Shown piece after piece: positions 15,477 through 22,400 of a stretch of 23,422 bases of DNA; the stretch's first letter is position 1; each line of letters begins with the position of its first letter. The stretch is from Anaerococcus sp. (GTDB taxonomy: Bacteria; Bacillota; Clostridia; Tissierellales; Peptoniphilaceae), in contig NZ_JAPJPG010000025.1 in NCBI RefSeq assembly GCF_030825785.1, positions 1 through 23,422 on the forward strand. Direction: 5' to 3'. The position numbers and the translations under genes are program-made. A model generated the notes under the pieces. The model was not told the DNA's origin and did not search any database. It saw nothing but the letters and a program-made list of their open reading frames with translations.

Positions 15477-16589
15477 ATGGAGAATAATTTTTCTAACAAA
15501 AGTGTCGTCTTAAGAAATGTCACAAAGTCTTATGATGACGAACTAGTTTTAAAAGCTGTTGATCTTGAGCTAGAGAAGGGAAAGTTTTATACCCTTCTAG
15601 GACCATCAGGTTGCGGAAAGACCACAATACTAAATATAATAGCAGGCTTTGTCGAGCAAACTAGTGGGGATGTATTTATAAATGGGGAGGACGTAAGTAA
15701 TACTCCAGCCAATAAGAGAAAGGTAAATACAGTTTTTCAGAATTATTCTCTCTTTCCTCATATGAATGTCTACGATAATGTTGCCTTCGGTTTAAATATA
15801 AAGAAAATGGATAAGAAGCTAATCAAAGAAAAGGTCAAAAAGGCACTCGATATGGTAAATCTTTCTGGCTTTGAGAAAAGAAAAATCTCCCAAATGTCAG
15901 GAGGGCAAAGACAGAGAGTCGCTATAGCTCGTGCCATAGTAAATCGACCAGATGTCCTTCTCTTGGATGAGCCCTTGTCGGCCCTTGATATGAAGCTAAG
16001 AAAATCCATGCAGGTCCTTCTTTCAAATATCCAGTGGGAGCTTGGTATTACCTTTGTCTTTGTAACCCACGACCAAGAAGAGGCCCTAGCCCTATCTGAT
16101 GAGATTTTCGTAATGGATAAGGGAGAAATCGTCCAATCAGGAACGCCTACAGATATCTACGATGAGCCAATCAATAGGTATGTTGCAGAATTTATCGGGG
16201 AGAGCAATATCCTAAGTGCTGTGATGAAAGATGATTATCTAGTAGAGTTTTCCAACAAGGACTTTGCCTGTGAGGATGCAGGAATCCCTAAGGGAGAGAA
16301 GGTTGAAGTAGTTATAAGGCCTGAAGATATCAATGTCTCAAAGGATGAGGATGCAGATATTAAGATGAGTGTAGACAATGTCTTGTTTAGGGGAGTCTTC
16401 AATGAGCTAATTTGCTTCGATGAAGATGATTTCAGGTGGAAGATCCATACTACCAAGAGATTTGAAGAAGGAGATGTTGTTGGAATTTCCATAGATCCAA
16501 GCGATATTCATGTAATGAGATTTAACGAATCTGAAGATGATTTCGATAAGAGAATCGAGAAATATGCTATAGGAGATGATGATGAATAA
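15477..16589 (+). CDS. potA: Spermidine/putrescine ABC transporter, ATP-binding protein
   Basis: This ATPase subunit powers polyamine import at the inner face of the membrane. The 370-residue protein has Walker A GPSGCGKTT at 42-50, the Q-loop in VFQNYSLFPHM, the ABC signature MSGGQRQRVAIARA, Walker B VLLLDEPLSALD and the H-loop VTHDQEEA. A C-terminal TOBE-like regulatory domain begins near residue 240 with the usual EPINRYVAEFIGESN lead-in. Gene order potA-potB-potC-potD with overlapping ends is the classic polyamine operon, which distinguishes it from other MalK-type ATPases. AGGAGG lies just upstream of the ATG. Its end overlaps the beginning of potB. Confidence 0.95.
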   Translation: MENNFSNKSVVLRNVTKSYDDELVLKAVDLELEKGKFYTLLGPSGCGKTTILNIIAGFVEQTSGDVFINGEDVSNTPANKRKVNTVFQNYSLFPHMNVYDNVAFGLNIKKMDKKLIKEKVKKALDMVNLSGFEKRKISQMSGGQRQRVAIARAIVNRPDVLLLDEPLSALDMKLRKSMQVLLSNIQWELGITFVFVTHDQEEALALSDEIFVMDKGEIVQSGTPTDIYDEPINRYVAEFIGESNILSAVMKDDYLVEFSNKDFACEDAGIPKGEKVEVVIRPEDINVSKDEDADIKMSVDNVLFRGVFNELICFDEDDFRWKIHTTKRFEEGDVVGISIDPSDIHVMRFNESEDDFDKRIEKYAIGDDDE

Positions 16590-17373
16590 AAAATACAGGG
16601 CCCTATCAAGCCTATATTATTTATGGATCGTTCTCTTTATAATCGCACCTATAGCTATGCTTTTGTATCAATCATTTTTTGATATCTATGGCAACTTTAC
16701 CTTTAACAATTATATTTCTTACTTTAGCTCAGCAAATTATATCAAGATGACTCTAAATTCATTTTTGACGGCCTTTTTGATAACTATAACGACCCTGATT
16801 TTGGCTTATCCCTTTGCATATTTTCTGATTAATTCAAAAAACAAGGAGTTCTTCCTCCTTTTGGTAACACTACCTACCTGGATTAATCTTTTGCTAAAGG
16901 CCTACGCCTTTATAGGACTTTTGAGCAAGAATGGACCAATCGCCCAGGTTTTTTCTTTAGTAAGCGAGGGGCTTTTGTTTACTAACCCAGCCTTCGTCTT
17001 GGTAGCTTCTTATGTGGAGCTTCCCTTTATGATACTACCAATCTTTAGGGCCCTTGATTCGATACCAAATGAGTATCTGATAGCAAGCGAGGACTTGGGG
17101 GCAAGCAGATGGCAGACTTTTAGGAAAATTATCCTCCCTCTTTCTATGGATGGAGTAATAGCAGGAAGTCAAGCCGTATTTATTCCCTCCCTATCCCTCT
17201 TTCTAATTACAAGGATAATAGGAGGAAATAAGATCATAACCCTGGGAACTGCGGTTGAGGAGCATTATCTGGTTACACAAAATTGGGGGATGGGAGCTAC
17301 AATTGGCCTAGTTCTAATCGTCTTAATGTTTGTTGTAATGAGTGCCCTAAATACTAGAAAGGATAAAAATTAA
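16582..17373 (+). CDS. potB: Spermidine/putrescine ABC transporter permease
   Basis: This permease half of the polyamine importer has about six membrane helices in 263 residues. The EAA loop that docks on PotA reads ASEDLGASRWQTFRKIILP in the second half. Three consecutive ATGs occur at 16576, 16579 and 16582; the third is chosen because AGGAG at 16571-16575 gives it a 6-nt spacing, while the others are too close. Either way the start lies inside the 3' end of potA. The stop overlaps the potC ATG by one base, so translation should be coupled through the operon. A permease for another small cation is unlikely given the PotD-like binding protein. Confidence 0.94.
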   Translation: MNKKYRALSSLYYLWIVLFIIAPIAMLLYQSFFDIYGNFTFNNYISYFSSANYIKMTLNSFLTAFLITITTLILAYPFAYFLINSKNKEFFLLLVTLPTWINLLLKAYAFIGLLSKNGPIAQVFSLVSEGLLFTNPAFVLVASYVELPFMILPIFRALDSIPNEYLIASEDLGASRWQTFRKIILPLSMDGVIAGSQAVFIPSLSLFLITRIIGGNKIITLGTAVEEHYLVTQNWGMGATIGLVLIVLMFVVMSALNTRKDKN

Positions 17374-18182
17374 TGAAGAGAAAATTTAAAATTTCAAATT
17401 TATATTTAATATTTATCTTTATCCTCTTATACCTGCCCATAGCCTATCTAATATTTTATTCCTTTAATAGTGGGACCAATATGAATTCCTTTGTGGGATT
17501 TTCTCTAGACCATTACAGGGAAGTCTTTCATGATACTAGGCTTTGGACGATTGTGATAAATACCATAGTCTTGGGGCTTCTGTCAAGCCTTGTAGCGACA
17601 ATTATTGGAACTTGTGGAGCCATAGCGATCTATTATCTAAGAAGCGATAGGATTAGAAAAAGAGTATTAAACTTTAACTCAGTCCTTATGGTTATGCCTG
17701 ATGTAATGATGGGAGCAAGCTTTTTGGTGCTCTTTACCTTCCTTATAAAGATACCCATGGGCTTTATGACGGTTTTACTCTCTCATATAGCCTTCTCGAT
17801 TCCCATTGTGGTCCTTATGGTTTTACCAAGGCTTTTCAGTCTAAATCCTTCCATGATTCTTGCGGCAGAAGATTTAGGTGCAAGTGATATAACTATCCTT
17901 AACAAAATCATCCTACCAAATATTACAAGCGGGGTACTCACAGGATTTTTTATGGCCTTGACCTACTCCTTGGATGACTTTGCAGTTACCTTTTTCGTTA
18001 CAGGATCTGGCTTTACAACCCTTTCTGTTGAGATTTACTCCAGAGTTAGGACGGGGATTTCTCTTGAAATAAATGCCCTATCGACTTTGATGTTTTTGGC
18101 CTCTCTCTTATTGGTAGTGATTTATTATTTTATTAGCCAAAGGGAGTTGAAGATAATGGAAAGGAGAAAAGTAGATGAATAA
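17373..18182 (+). CDS. potC: Spermidine/putrescine ABC transporter permease
   Basis: This second permease half has 269 residues and about six helices, the first at about 10-28. Its EAA loop is AAEDLGASDITILNKIILP. The start ATG overlaps the potB TAA by one base. The region SLDDFAVTFFVTGSGFTTL near 200-220 is characteristic of PotC/YdcV-type permeases. Its C-terminus overlaps the potD start by 8 nt. It forms a heterodimeric channel with PotB; substrate specificity comes mainly from PotD. Confidence 0.94.
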   Translation: MKRKFKISNLYLIFIFILLYLPIAYLIFYSFNSGTNMNSFVGFSLDHYREVFHDTRLWTIVINTIVLGLLSSLVATIIGTCGAIAIYYLRSDRIRKRVLNFNSVLMVMPDVMMGASFLVLFTFLIKIPMGFMTVLLSHIAFSIPIVVLMVLPRLFSLNPSMILAAEDLGASDITILNKIILPNITSGVLTGFFMALTYSLDDFAVTFFVTGSGFTTLSVEIYSRVRTGISLEINALSTLMFLASLLLVVIYYFISQRELKIMERRKVDE

Positions 18183-19254
18183 GGTATACAAATTTTTCCT
18201 AGCCTGTATTGTAGGAATTTTCCTCCTCCTAGGTCTAAAGTCCATACTTCTTGGAGGCAAGGAAAGAGCAGAGGCAAATACCTTTTACTTATACAATTGG
18301 GGAGATTATATAGATCCTGAACTTTTGGATAAGTTTGAGGAAGAAACAGGCTATCATGTAGTTATGGAGACATTCGATTCAAATGAGGCCATGATTACCA
18401 AGATTAAACAAAAATCAACCGACTTTGATATCTGTATCCCTAGTGAATATGCAGTAGAGATGATGAGAGACCAGGGACTACTAGAAAAGCTTGACCATTC
18501 GAAAATCGAGGGCCTTTCTAATATCGACGAGAGATTCCTTGATAGGGAATATGATCCGGGAAATGAATATTCGATTCCTTATCTGTGGGGGACCTTCGGT
18601 ATTTTGTATAATACTAAAAAATACCAGGCTTCTGACTTTGATTCCTGGAAGAACCTATGGGATCCTAAGTTTGAGGGGGAAATTCTAAGCTTTGATGGAG
18701 CTCGTGAGACAATGGGAATCGGACTTCTCGCAAATAACTTAAGCCTAAATACAGAAGATCCAGAAAAGCTTACAGAAATAAGGAATGAGCTAATAGGCCT
18801 TATGGGAAATGTAAAGGCCATACTTGCAGATGAGATAAGGATGTATATGGCCCTAGAAGAGGCCAATGTCGGCCTAACATTTTCGGGAGATGCCTCAAGT
18901 GCCATAGAATCTAACGAAGACCTATCCTATGTCATACCAAAGGAGGGTTCTAATATTTGGTTTGATACTATGGTTATACCTAAAACTAGCAAGAACAAAA
19001 AGGCTGCCTATGCCTTTATCAACTTCATGCTAGAGCCAGAAAATGCTGCCCAAAATGCAGACTATATTTGGTATGCGACTCCAAACAAAAAGGCCATGGA
19101 TTTAATAAATCCTGAGGCTCGAAACGACAAGAGCCTTTATCCAGAGGATGAAATCATAAATAAACTAGAAGTCTTCAAGGCCCTAGATAAGGAAAGCACT
19201 ATTTTATATAATGACCTTTTCCTAGACCTTAAGATTTCACCACAAGCGGAGTGA
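18175..19254 (+). CDS. potD: Spermidine/putrescine-binding protein
   Basis: This extracellular solute-binding protein (family 1) delivers polyamine to PotBC. Its 359 residues include an N-terminal hydrophobic stretch at about 7-27. The mature part starts with FYLYNWGDYIDPELL, followed by FDSNEAMITKIKQ, SIPYLWGTFGI, DGARETMGIGL and FSGDASSAI, all close to PotD of Gram-positive bacteria. No normal lipobox is present: C11 is too near the N-terminus. The protein is probably held by an uncleaved signal anchor or released at AEA near residue 34, as streptococcal PotD proteins also start this way. It overlaps potC by 8 nt and is followed 4 nt later by the CapA-like gene. Confidence 0.95.
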   Translation: MNKVYKFFLACIVGIFLLLGLKSILLGGKERAEANTFYLYNWGDYIDPELLDKFEEETGYHVVMETFDSNEAMITKIKQKSTDFDICIPSEYAVEMMRDQGLLEKLDHSKIEGLSNIDERFLDREYDPGNEYSIPYLWGTFGILYNTKKYQASDFDSWKNLWDPKFEGEILSFDGARETMGIGLLANNLSLNTEDPEKLTEIRNELIGLMGNVKAILADEIRMYMALEEANVGLTFSGDASSAIESNEDLSYVIPKEGSNIWFDTMVIPKTSKNKKAAYAFINFMLEPENAAQNADYIWYATPNKKAMDLINPEARNDKSLYPEDEIINKLEVFKALDKESTILYNDLFLDLKISPQAE

Positions 19255-19258
19255 TAAG

Positions 19259-20518
19259 ATGAAAAAGAAATTAAGAATATTTTCCCTAATCTTTCTAATA
19301 ATAACAAGTCTTGTAGCTTGTAATATGGCTGAAAGCTCAAAGAGTGATACCCTAAACAAAAAGGACTTTGAAAGAAGGATCAAGAAGGATGATGTAAGAA
19401 ACAAGAGGTATCCAGAAATAGATGCCTATATTGAAAAGAATAAAAAGGAGAAGGAAGAGGAAAAGGAAGAAACCAAGACAGCGAGCCTCCTCTTTGGTGG
19501 GGATATAATTCCTCATATGCCAATTAATGACTACGCTCTAAACTACGGCGAGGGCGATTATGACTATTCAAGATCCTTTGAGGATATCAAGGCCTTTGCC
19601 GAAGACTTTGACTTCTTTATGCTAAATAACGAATTTAGTGTAAATGGGGACTATGAAGTATCGGGCTATCCTTTATTTAACTGTAACGAAAATATCTATA
19701 AGGCTATAAAAGATTCTGGAGTAGATCTTCTTACGACAGCCAACAACCACTGCCTTGATACGGGAGTGGAGGGGCTTACTAGTACAATTGAAGCTATCAA
19801 AAAACATGGCCTAGACTATGTTGGAACGAGCGAGTCTTCCTACAGACCTTATGTTATTAAGGAAGTTAATGGGATAAGGATAGGGATTCTTTCCTATACA
19901 GAAATCCTAAATGGAAACGACTATCTCCTGGATAGCAAAGAAAAATATAATATGGTAAACACCCTTTCTCCTAAACAAGTAAAGACTGATATAGAAAAAC
20001 TTAAGAAGAAAGATGTTGACCTTATAGTAGCTTATCCTCACTGGGGAGAGGAGTATTCATCTTACCCAAGAGAAGATCAAATAGAATTAGCTCATGATAT
20101 GGTTGACTGGGGAGCAGACCTCGTTATAGGAAATCACCCTCATGTAATCCAGCCTAAAGAAGTCTATGAGACTAAGGATGGAAAAATCGGATTGATATAC
20201 TACTCTCTAGGAAATCTTCTCTCAAACCAAAAGGCAGAGGCCTTTGAGGGAGATTATAGGGTAGAACAAGGAGTACTTGTCGAGTGCAATATAGAAAAAA
20301 AACCAGGAGATAAGGCTAGTATCAAATCTTTCAAGTCCCATACAACTATAGTAGACAGGTCCTTTGACGAATATGGGTATTTGGATAAGACCTATGTTGC
20401 TACGAGGTATCTCGAAGATGAAGATATGATGGAAACTCTGGATTATGGGAGCCAAGAATTAATTAGATTAGGAAATGAGATGAACCTTGATACCCTATAT
20501 AGAGAAATAGAAGAGTAG
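19259..20518 (+). CDS. CapA-family lipoprotein (poly-gamma-glutamate capsule-type metallophosphatase fold)
   Basis: The 419-residue protein has a lipoprotein signal with lipobox LVAC and lipidated C21, so it should face outward on the membrane. A Lys/Glu-rich linker (about 45-75) leads to a PGA_cap/CapA domain. Its metallophosphoesterase-like motifs are LLFGGDIIPH, LNNEFSV, TTANNHCLDTG, YPHWGEEY and GNHPHVIQP. CapA proteins take part in poly-gamma-glutamate export or capsule assembly, but many solitary copies have no known substrate. No capB, capC or capE is nearby. It starts 4 nt after potD with a GGAG site, so it is fifth in the polyamine operon. A role linked to polyamines or cell-surface polymers is inference only. 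Confidence 0.88.
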   Translation: MKKKLRIFSLIFLIITSLVACNMAESSKSDTLNKKDFERRIKKDDVRNKRYPEIDAYIEKNKKEKEEEKEETKTASLLFGGDIIPHMPINDYALNYGEGDYDYSRSFEDIKAFAEDFDFFMLNNEFSVNGDYEVSGYPLFNCNENIYKAIKDSGVDLLTTANNHCLDTGVEGLTSTIEAIKKHGLDYVGTSESSYRPYVIKEVNGIRIGILSYTEILNGNDYLLDSKEKYNMVNTLSPKQVKTDIEKLKKKDVDLIVAYPHWGEEYSSYPREDQIELAHDMVDWGADLVIGNHPHVIQPKEVYETKDGKIGLIYYSLGNLLSNQKAEAFEGDYRVEQGVLVECNIEKKPGDKASIKSFKSHTTIVDRSFDEYGYLDKTYVATRYLEDEDMMETLDYGSQELIRLGNEMNLDTLYREIEE

Positions 20519-20537
20519 AGTAATTAACTTTACAAAG

Positions 20538-20762
20538 AAAAGGGGCTGTTGCAAAACTATGAATATTCATCGTACCATCGTTAGAATGTTCTCTTAGGAA
20601 ATTTTACCTCTCCTGGCCGGTAGGCCAATGGCTGCCCGCCGGCAAAAGGAGGCGCGCCTGCCAGCTGATGGAGGCTATTAGCCCGTCGGCTTCGTGAGAC
20701 TTTCCGTGGAGTTTCTTCTAACGATAAGGGTACGATTTATTCATTCTGCAACAGCCCCTTTT
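20538..20762. mobile_element. GC-rich inverted-repeat element, MITE-like
   Basis: AAAAGGGGCTGTTGCA at 20538-20553 is a perfect 16-bp complement of the far end, 20747-20762. Further paired blocks continue inward: ATGAATA 20559-20565 with 20738-20744, ATCGTACC 20569-20576 with 20729-20736, and ATCGTTAGAA 20577-20586 with 20716-20725. The core at 20611-20690 has 55 G/C in 80 bases, far above the flanks, with small palindromes such as AGGCGCGCCT at 20650-20659. There is no ORF. The GGGGCTGTTGCAAAA end resembles insertion-sequence ends. No clear target duplication is seen. With TTTTT after the last arm it can also act as a terminator for the pot-capA operon. Confidence 0.7.
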
Positions 20763-20789
20763 TGCATTTATTTTCTATCCTAAGCAAAC

Positions 20790-20818
20790 TTTACAGAAGT
20801 CTTATTCGTAGATATAAT
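20790..20818 (+). promoter_or_regulatory. Promoter of the marR-type gene
   Basis: TTTACA at 20790-20795 is followed by a 17-bp spacer and a perfect TATAAT at 20813-20818, about 70 nt before the ATG. Confidence 0.8.
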
Positions 20819-20850
20819 GGAGAATGGAGTTTTTATAGCCCCAATTTGAA

Positions 20851-20874
20851 AGATGCCAAAGGAGTTTGGTATCT
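20851..20874 (+). promoter_or_regulatory. Palindrome upstream of marR, candidate operator
   Basis: AGATGCCAAA at 20851-20860 and TTTGGTATCT at 20865-20874 are inverted repeats (9 of 10 exact, the other a G-U in RNA) around GGAG. It lies downstream of the -10 and just before the ribosome binding site, a usual place for MarR autorepression. It could instead be an mRNA hairpin. Confidence 0.5.
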
Positions 20875-20876
20875 GG

Positions 20877-20882
20877 AAGGAG
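20877..20882 (+). promoter_or_regulatory. Ribosome binding site fixing the marR start
   Basis: AAGGAG lies 7 nt before ATG at 20890. A TTG start at 20866 would put this site and half of the palindrome inside the gene, so it is rejected. Confidence 0.85.
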
Positions 20883-20889
20883 AGATATT

Positions 20890-21345
20890 ATGATGAGATT
20901 TGAAGAGTATTTGCCAATTGCAACAGCAACAGCTGCCAAGTCTATAAACGATGCCTTTAACAATGTAGTTTTAAAATATGGACTTACTAGAAGTCAGTGT
21001 GTTGCTTTGTACTACATAGATTTAGACGGTTCAACCAATCAAAAAGATTTGGCCAAAAAGATGAATATTAGAGAGTCAACTATGACAGGTCTTTTAGAGA
21101 GAATGGAAAGAGATGAACTGATAGAACGTAAACCAGATAAAGAAGATATGAGAAGAAAGACAATAAGTCTCTCAAATAGAGGTGATGACAAGCTTTCTGA
21201 AATATCCCAGGTTACGGAAGAATTCGTCAAAGAAGCTACAAGTAAGATATCCGATAAGGATATAGAAATCTATCAAAAAGTCCTAGATCAAATGCTTGAA
21301 TCGACTCTAGATTGGCAAGAACGTATGATTAAATCATTTGAATAA
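20890..21345 (+). CDS. MarR-family transcriptional regulator
   Basis: The 151-residue protein has the MarR winged helix-turn-helix layout. An N-terminal dimerisation helix is followed by GLTRSQCVALYYI (31-43), the DNA-reading helices in STNQKDLAKKMNIRESTMTGLLERMERDELIER (48-80), the wing KEDMRRKTISLS (84-95) and long C-terminal dimer helices. C37 sits in the region where redox-sensing MarR proteins may carry cysteines, but that is not evidence of sensing. Members usually repress their own and nearby operons and are released by phenolics, oxidants or metals. It has its own promoter and a palindrome between promoter and start. The fructosamine-kinase-like gene follows after a terminator. Confidence 0.92.
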   Translation: MMRFEEYLPIATATAAKSINDAFNNVVLKYGLTRSQCVALYYIDLDGSTNQKDLAKKMNIRESTMTGLLERMERDELIERKPDKEDMRRKTISLSNRGDDKLSEISQVTEEFVKEATSKISDKDIEIYQKVLDQMLESTLDWQERMIKSFE

Positions 21346-21349
21346 TAAT

Positions 21350-21386
21350 GTCATATCAGCAATGCTGGTATGGCTTTTTTATTTTG
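21350..21386 (+). terminator. Terminator/attenuator between marR and the kinase gene
   Basis: GTCATATCAGC at 21350-21360 pairs with GCTGGTATGGC at 21364-21374 (two G-U pairs), with TTTTTT at 21375-21380. It ends only about 30 nt before the next start. Confidence 0.88.
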
Positions 21387-21400
21387 GGTAAAAGTTATAA

Positions 21401-21406
21401 GAGGTG
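21401..21406 (+). promoter_or_regulatory. Ribosome binding site fixing the kinase GTG start
   Basis: GAGGTG lies 5 nt before GTG at 21412. The upstream in-frame ATG at 21370 is inside the terminator stem and is rejected. Confidence 0.7.
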
Positions 21407-21411
21407 ATAAT

Positions 21412-22272
21412 GTGATAGATTTAGATATAAATATAGATGGAGCTTATGATATAAGAAGCATTAGGGGAGGAGATGTGAACGAGGCCTTTAAGGTATACAC
21501 AGATAAGGGTCCACGTTTTCTTCTAATCCAAAGGGTAGGAGACAATAATTTCTTCCAGGCAGAAATAGAAGGTCTTAAGCTTTTTGAAAAAAACGGAGTA
21601 AGCTCTCCTAGAGTTTTGGATAGTGGAGTAAGTAAAGAAGGAGCTTATCTCCTTTTAGATTATATAGAAGAAGGTAGATGGCAAGACCAGAAGGATCTTG
21701 CTAGAGAACTTAAAAAAGTTCATAGGATCAAAAGCCCTAATGGCAAGTTCGGCTTTGAATTTGCCTATCGAGGATCTTCTATTTCCTTTTCGAATGCCTT
21801 TAAGGATAGCTGGAGGGAAGTTTTCCTAGAAGAAAGATTAGATAAGCTCAAAGATAAGCTAATAGAAGATGGAATCTGGTCTAGGGAAGACTTAGCTACT
21901 TACGAACAGATTAGAGAAGTGATAGATACTTATCTTGGAAGACGAGAAAGTGTGCCCATCCTCCTTCACGGAGATTTGTGGCCTGGCAATGCCATGTTTT
22001 CTGTTAAGGGAGCTCCTTATCTTTTCGATCCGGCTCCCCTATATGGAGATTGGGAGTTTGATATCGGGGTAAGTACAGTGTTTTCTGGCTTTGATGATGA
22101 CTTCTATAGGACTTATCTACAAGATATTAAAAAAGATTCTGAAAGAGCTATAAGGCTGGAGTTTTATAGACTTTACCTTTTACTTATCCACCTACACAAG
22201 TTTGGAAATATGTATAGGTCCTCAGTTGACCTATCAATGGAGAAAATCCTATCGAAAAGTATGGACAAGTAA
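21412..22272 (+). CDS. Fructosamine kinase family protein
   Basis: The 286-residue protein has the aminoglycoside-phosphotransferase-like kinase fold of the fructosamine-3-kinase family, which phosphorylates sugar adducts on amines so that they fall apart. The catalytic loop is LLHGDLWPGNAM at 184-195 and the metal-binding DPA is at 206-208, followed by YGDWEFDIG. The family strand that usually contains F-V-K-x-N reads LLIQRVG at 37-43, with Q or R where the ATP-contacting lysine is expected; Q40 aligns best. Length suits the family. The GTG start is chosen from GAGGTGATAAT. It sits downstream of marR, separated by a terminator, and may be expressed by readthrough. Gene function is predicted from fold only. 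Confidence 0.85.
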   Translation: MIDLDINIDGAYDIRSIRGGDVNEAFKVYTDKGPRFLLIQRVGDNNFFQAEIEGLKLFEKNGVSSPRVLDSGVSKEGAYLLLDYIEEGRWQDQKDLARELKKVHRIKSPNGKFGFEFAYRGSSISFSNAFKDSWREVFLEERLDKLKDKLIEDGIWSREDLATYEQIREVIDTYLGRRESVPILLHGDLWPGNAMFSVKGAPYLFDPAPLYGDWEFDIGVSTVFSGFDDDFYRTYLQDIKKDSERAIRLEFYRLYLLLIHLHKFGNMYRSSVDLSMEKILSKSMDK

Positions 22273-22308
22273 GATTTTAATATTTACTTTAAAAATATTT
22301 TCTTGATT

Positions 22309-22330
22309 AGCTGGCTTCGCCAGCTTTTTT
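22309..22330 (+). terminator. Terminator after the kinase gene
   Basis: AGCTGGC at 22309-22315 pairs with GCCAGCT at 22319-22325 around a TTC loop, followed by a run of T to 22330. Confidence 0.92.
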
Positions 22331-22365
22331 GTGTCCTTAAATAAAAGATAAATCTTACAAAGAAG

Positions 22366-22371
22366 TATAAT
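22366..22371 (+). promoter_or_regulatory. -10 element before the last gene
   Basis: TATAAT at 22366-22371 lies 30 nt before the ATG. No good -35 is visible at 16-18 bp. Confidence 0.4.
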
Positions 22372-22400
22372 GGTAAGAAGAGAATTTTGAAGGAGGGCTT

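Noticed and set aside
18199..18207. FLAC at the PotD N-terminus as a lipobox
   Set aside because: The cysteine is residue 11, leaving too short a hydrophobic region before it, with most of the hydrophobic stretch after it.
20526..20795. AACTTTACA copies on both sides of the GC-rich element as a target duplication
   Set aside because: The copies do not abut the element ends and the match is short and imperfect, so chance is likely.
21370..21411. Kinase start at ATG 21370
   Set aside because: The codon lies in the 3' arm of the marR terminator and lacks a ribosome binding site; GTG 21412 has one.
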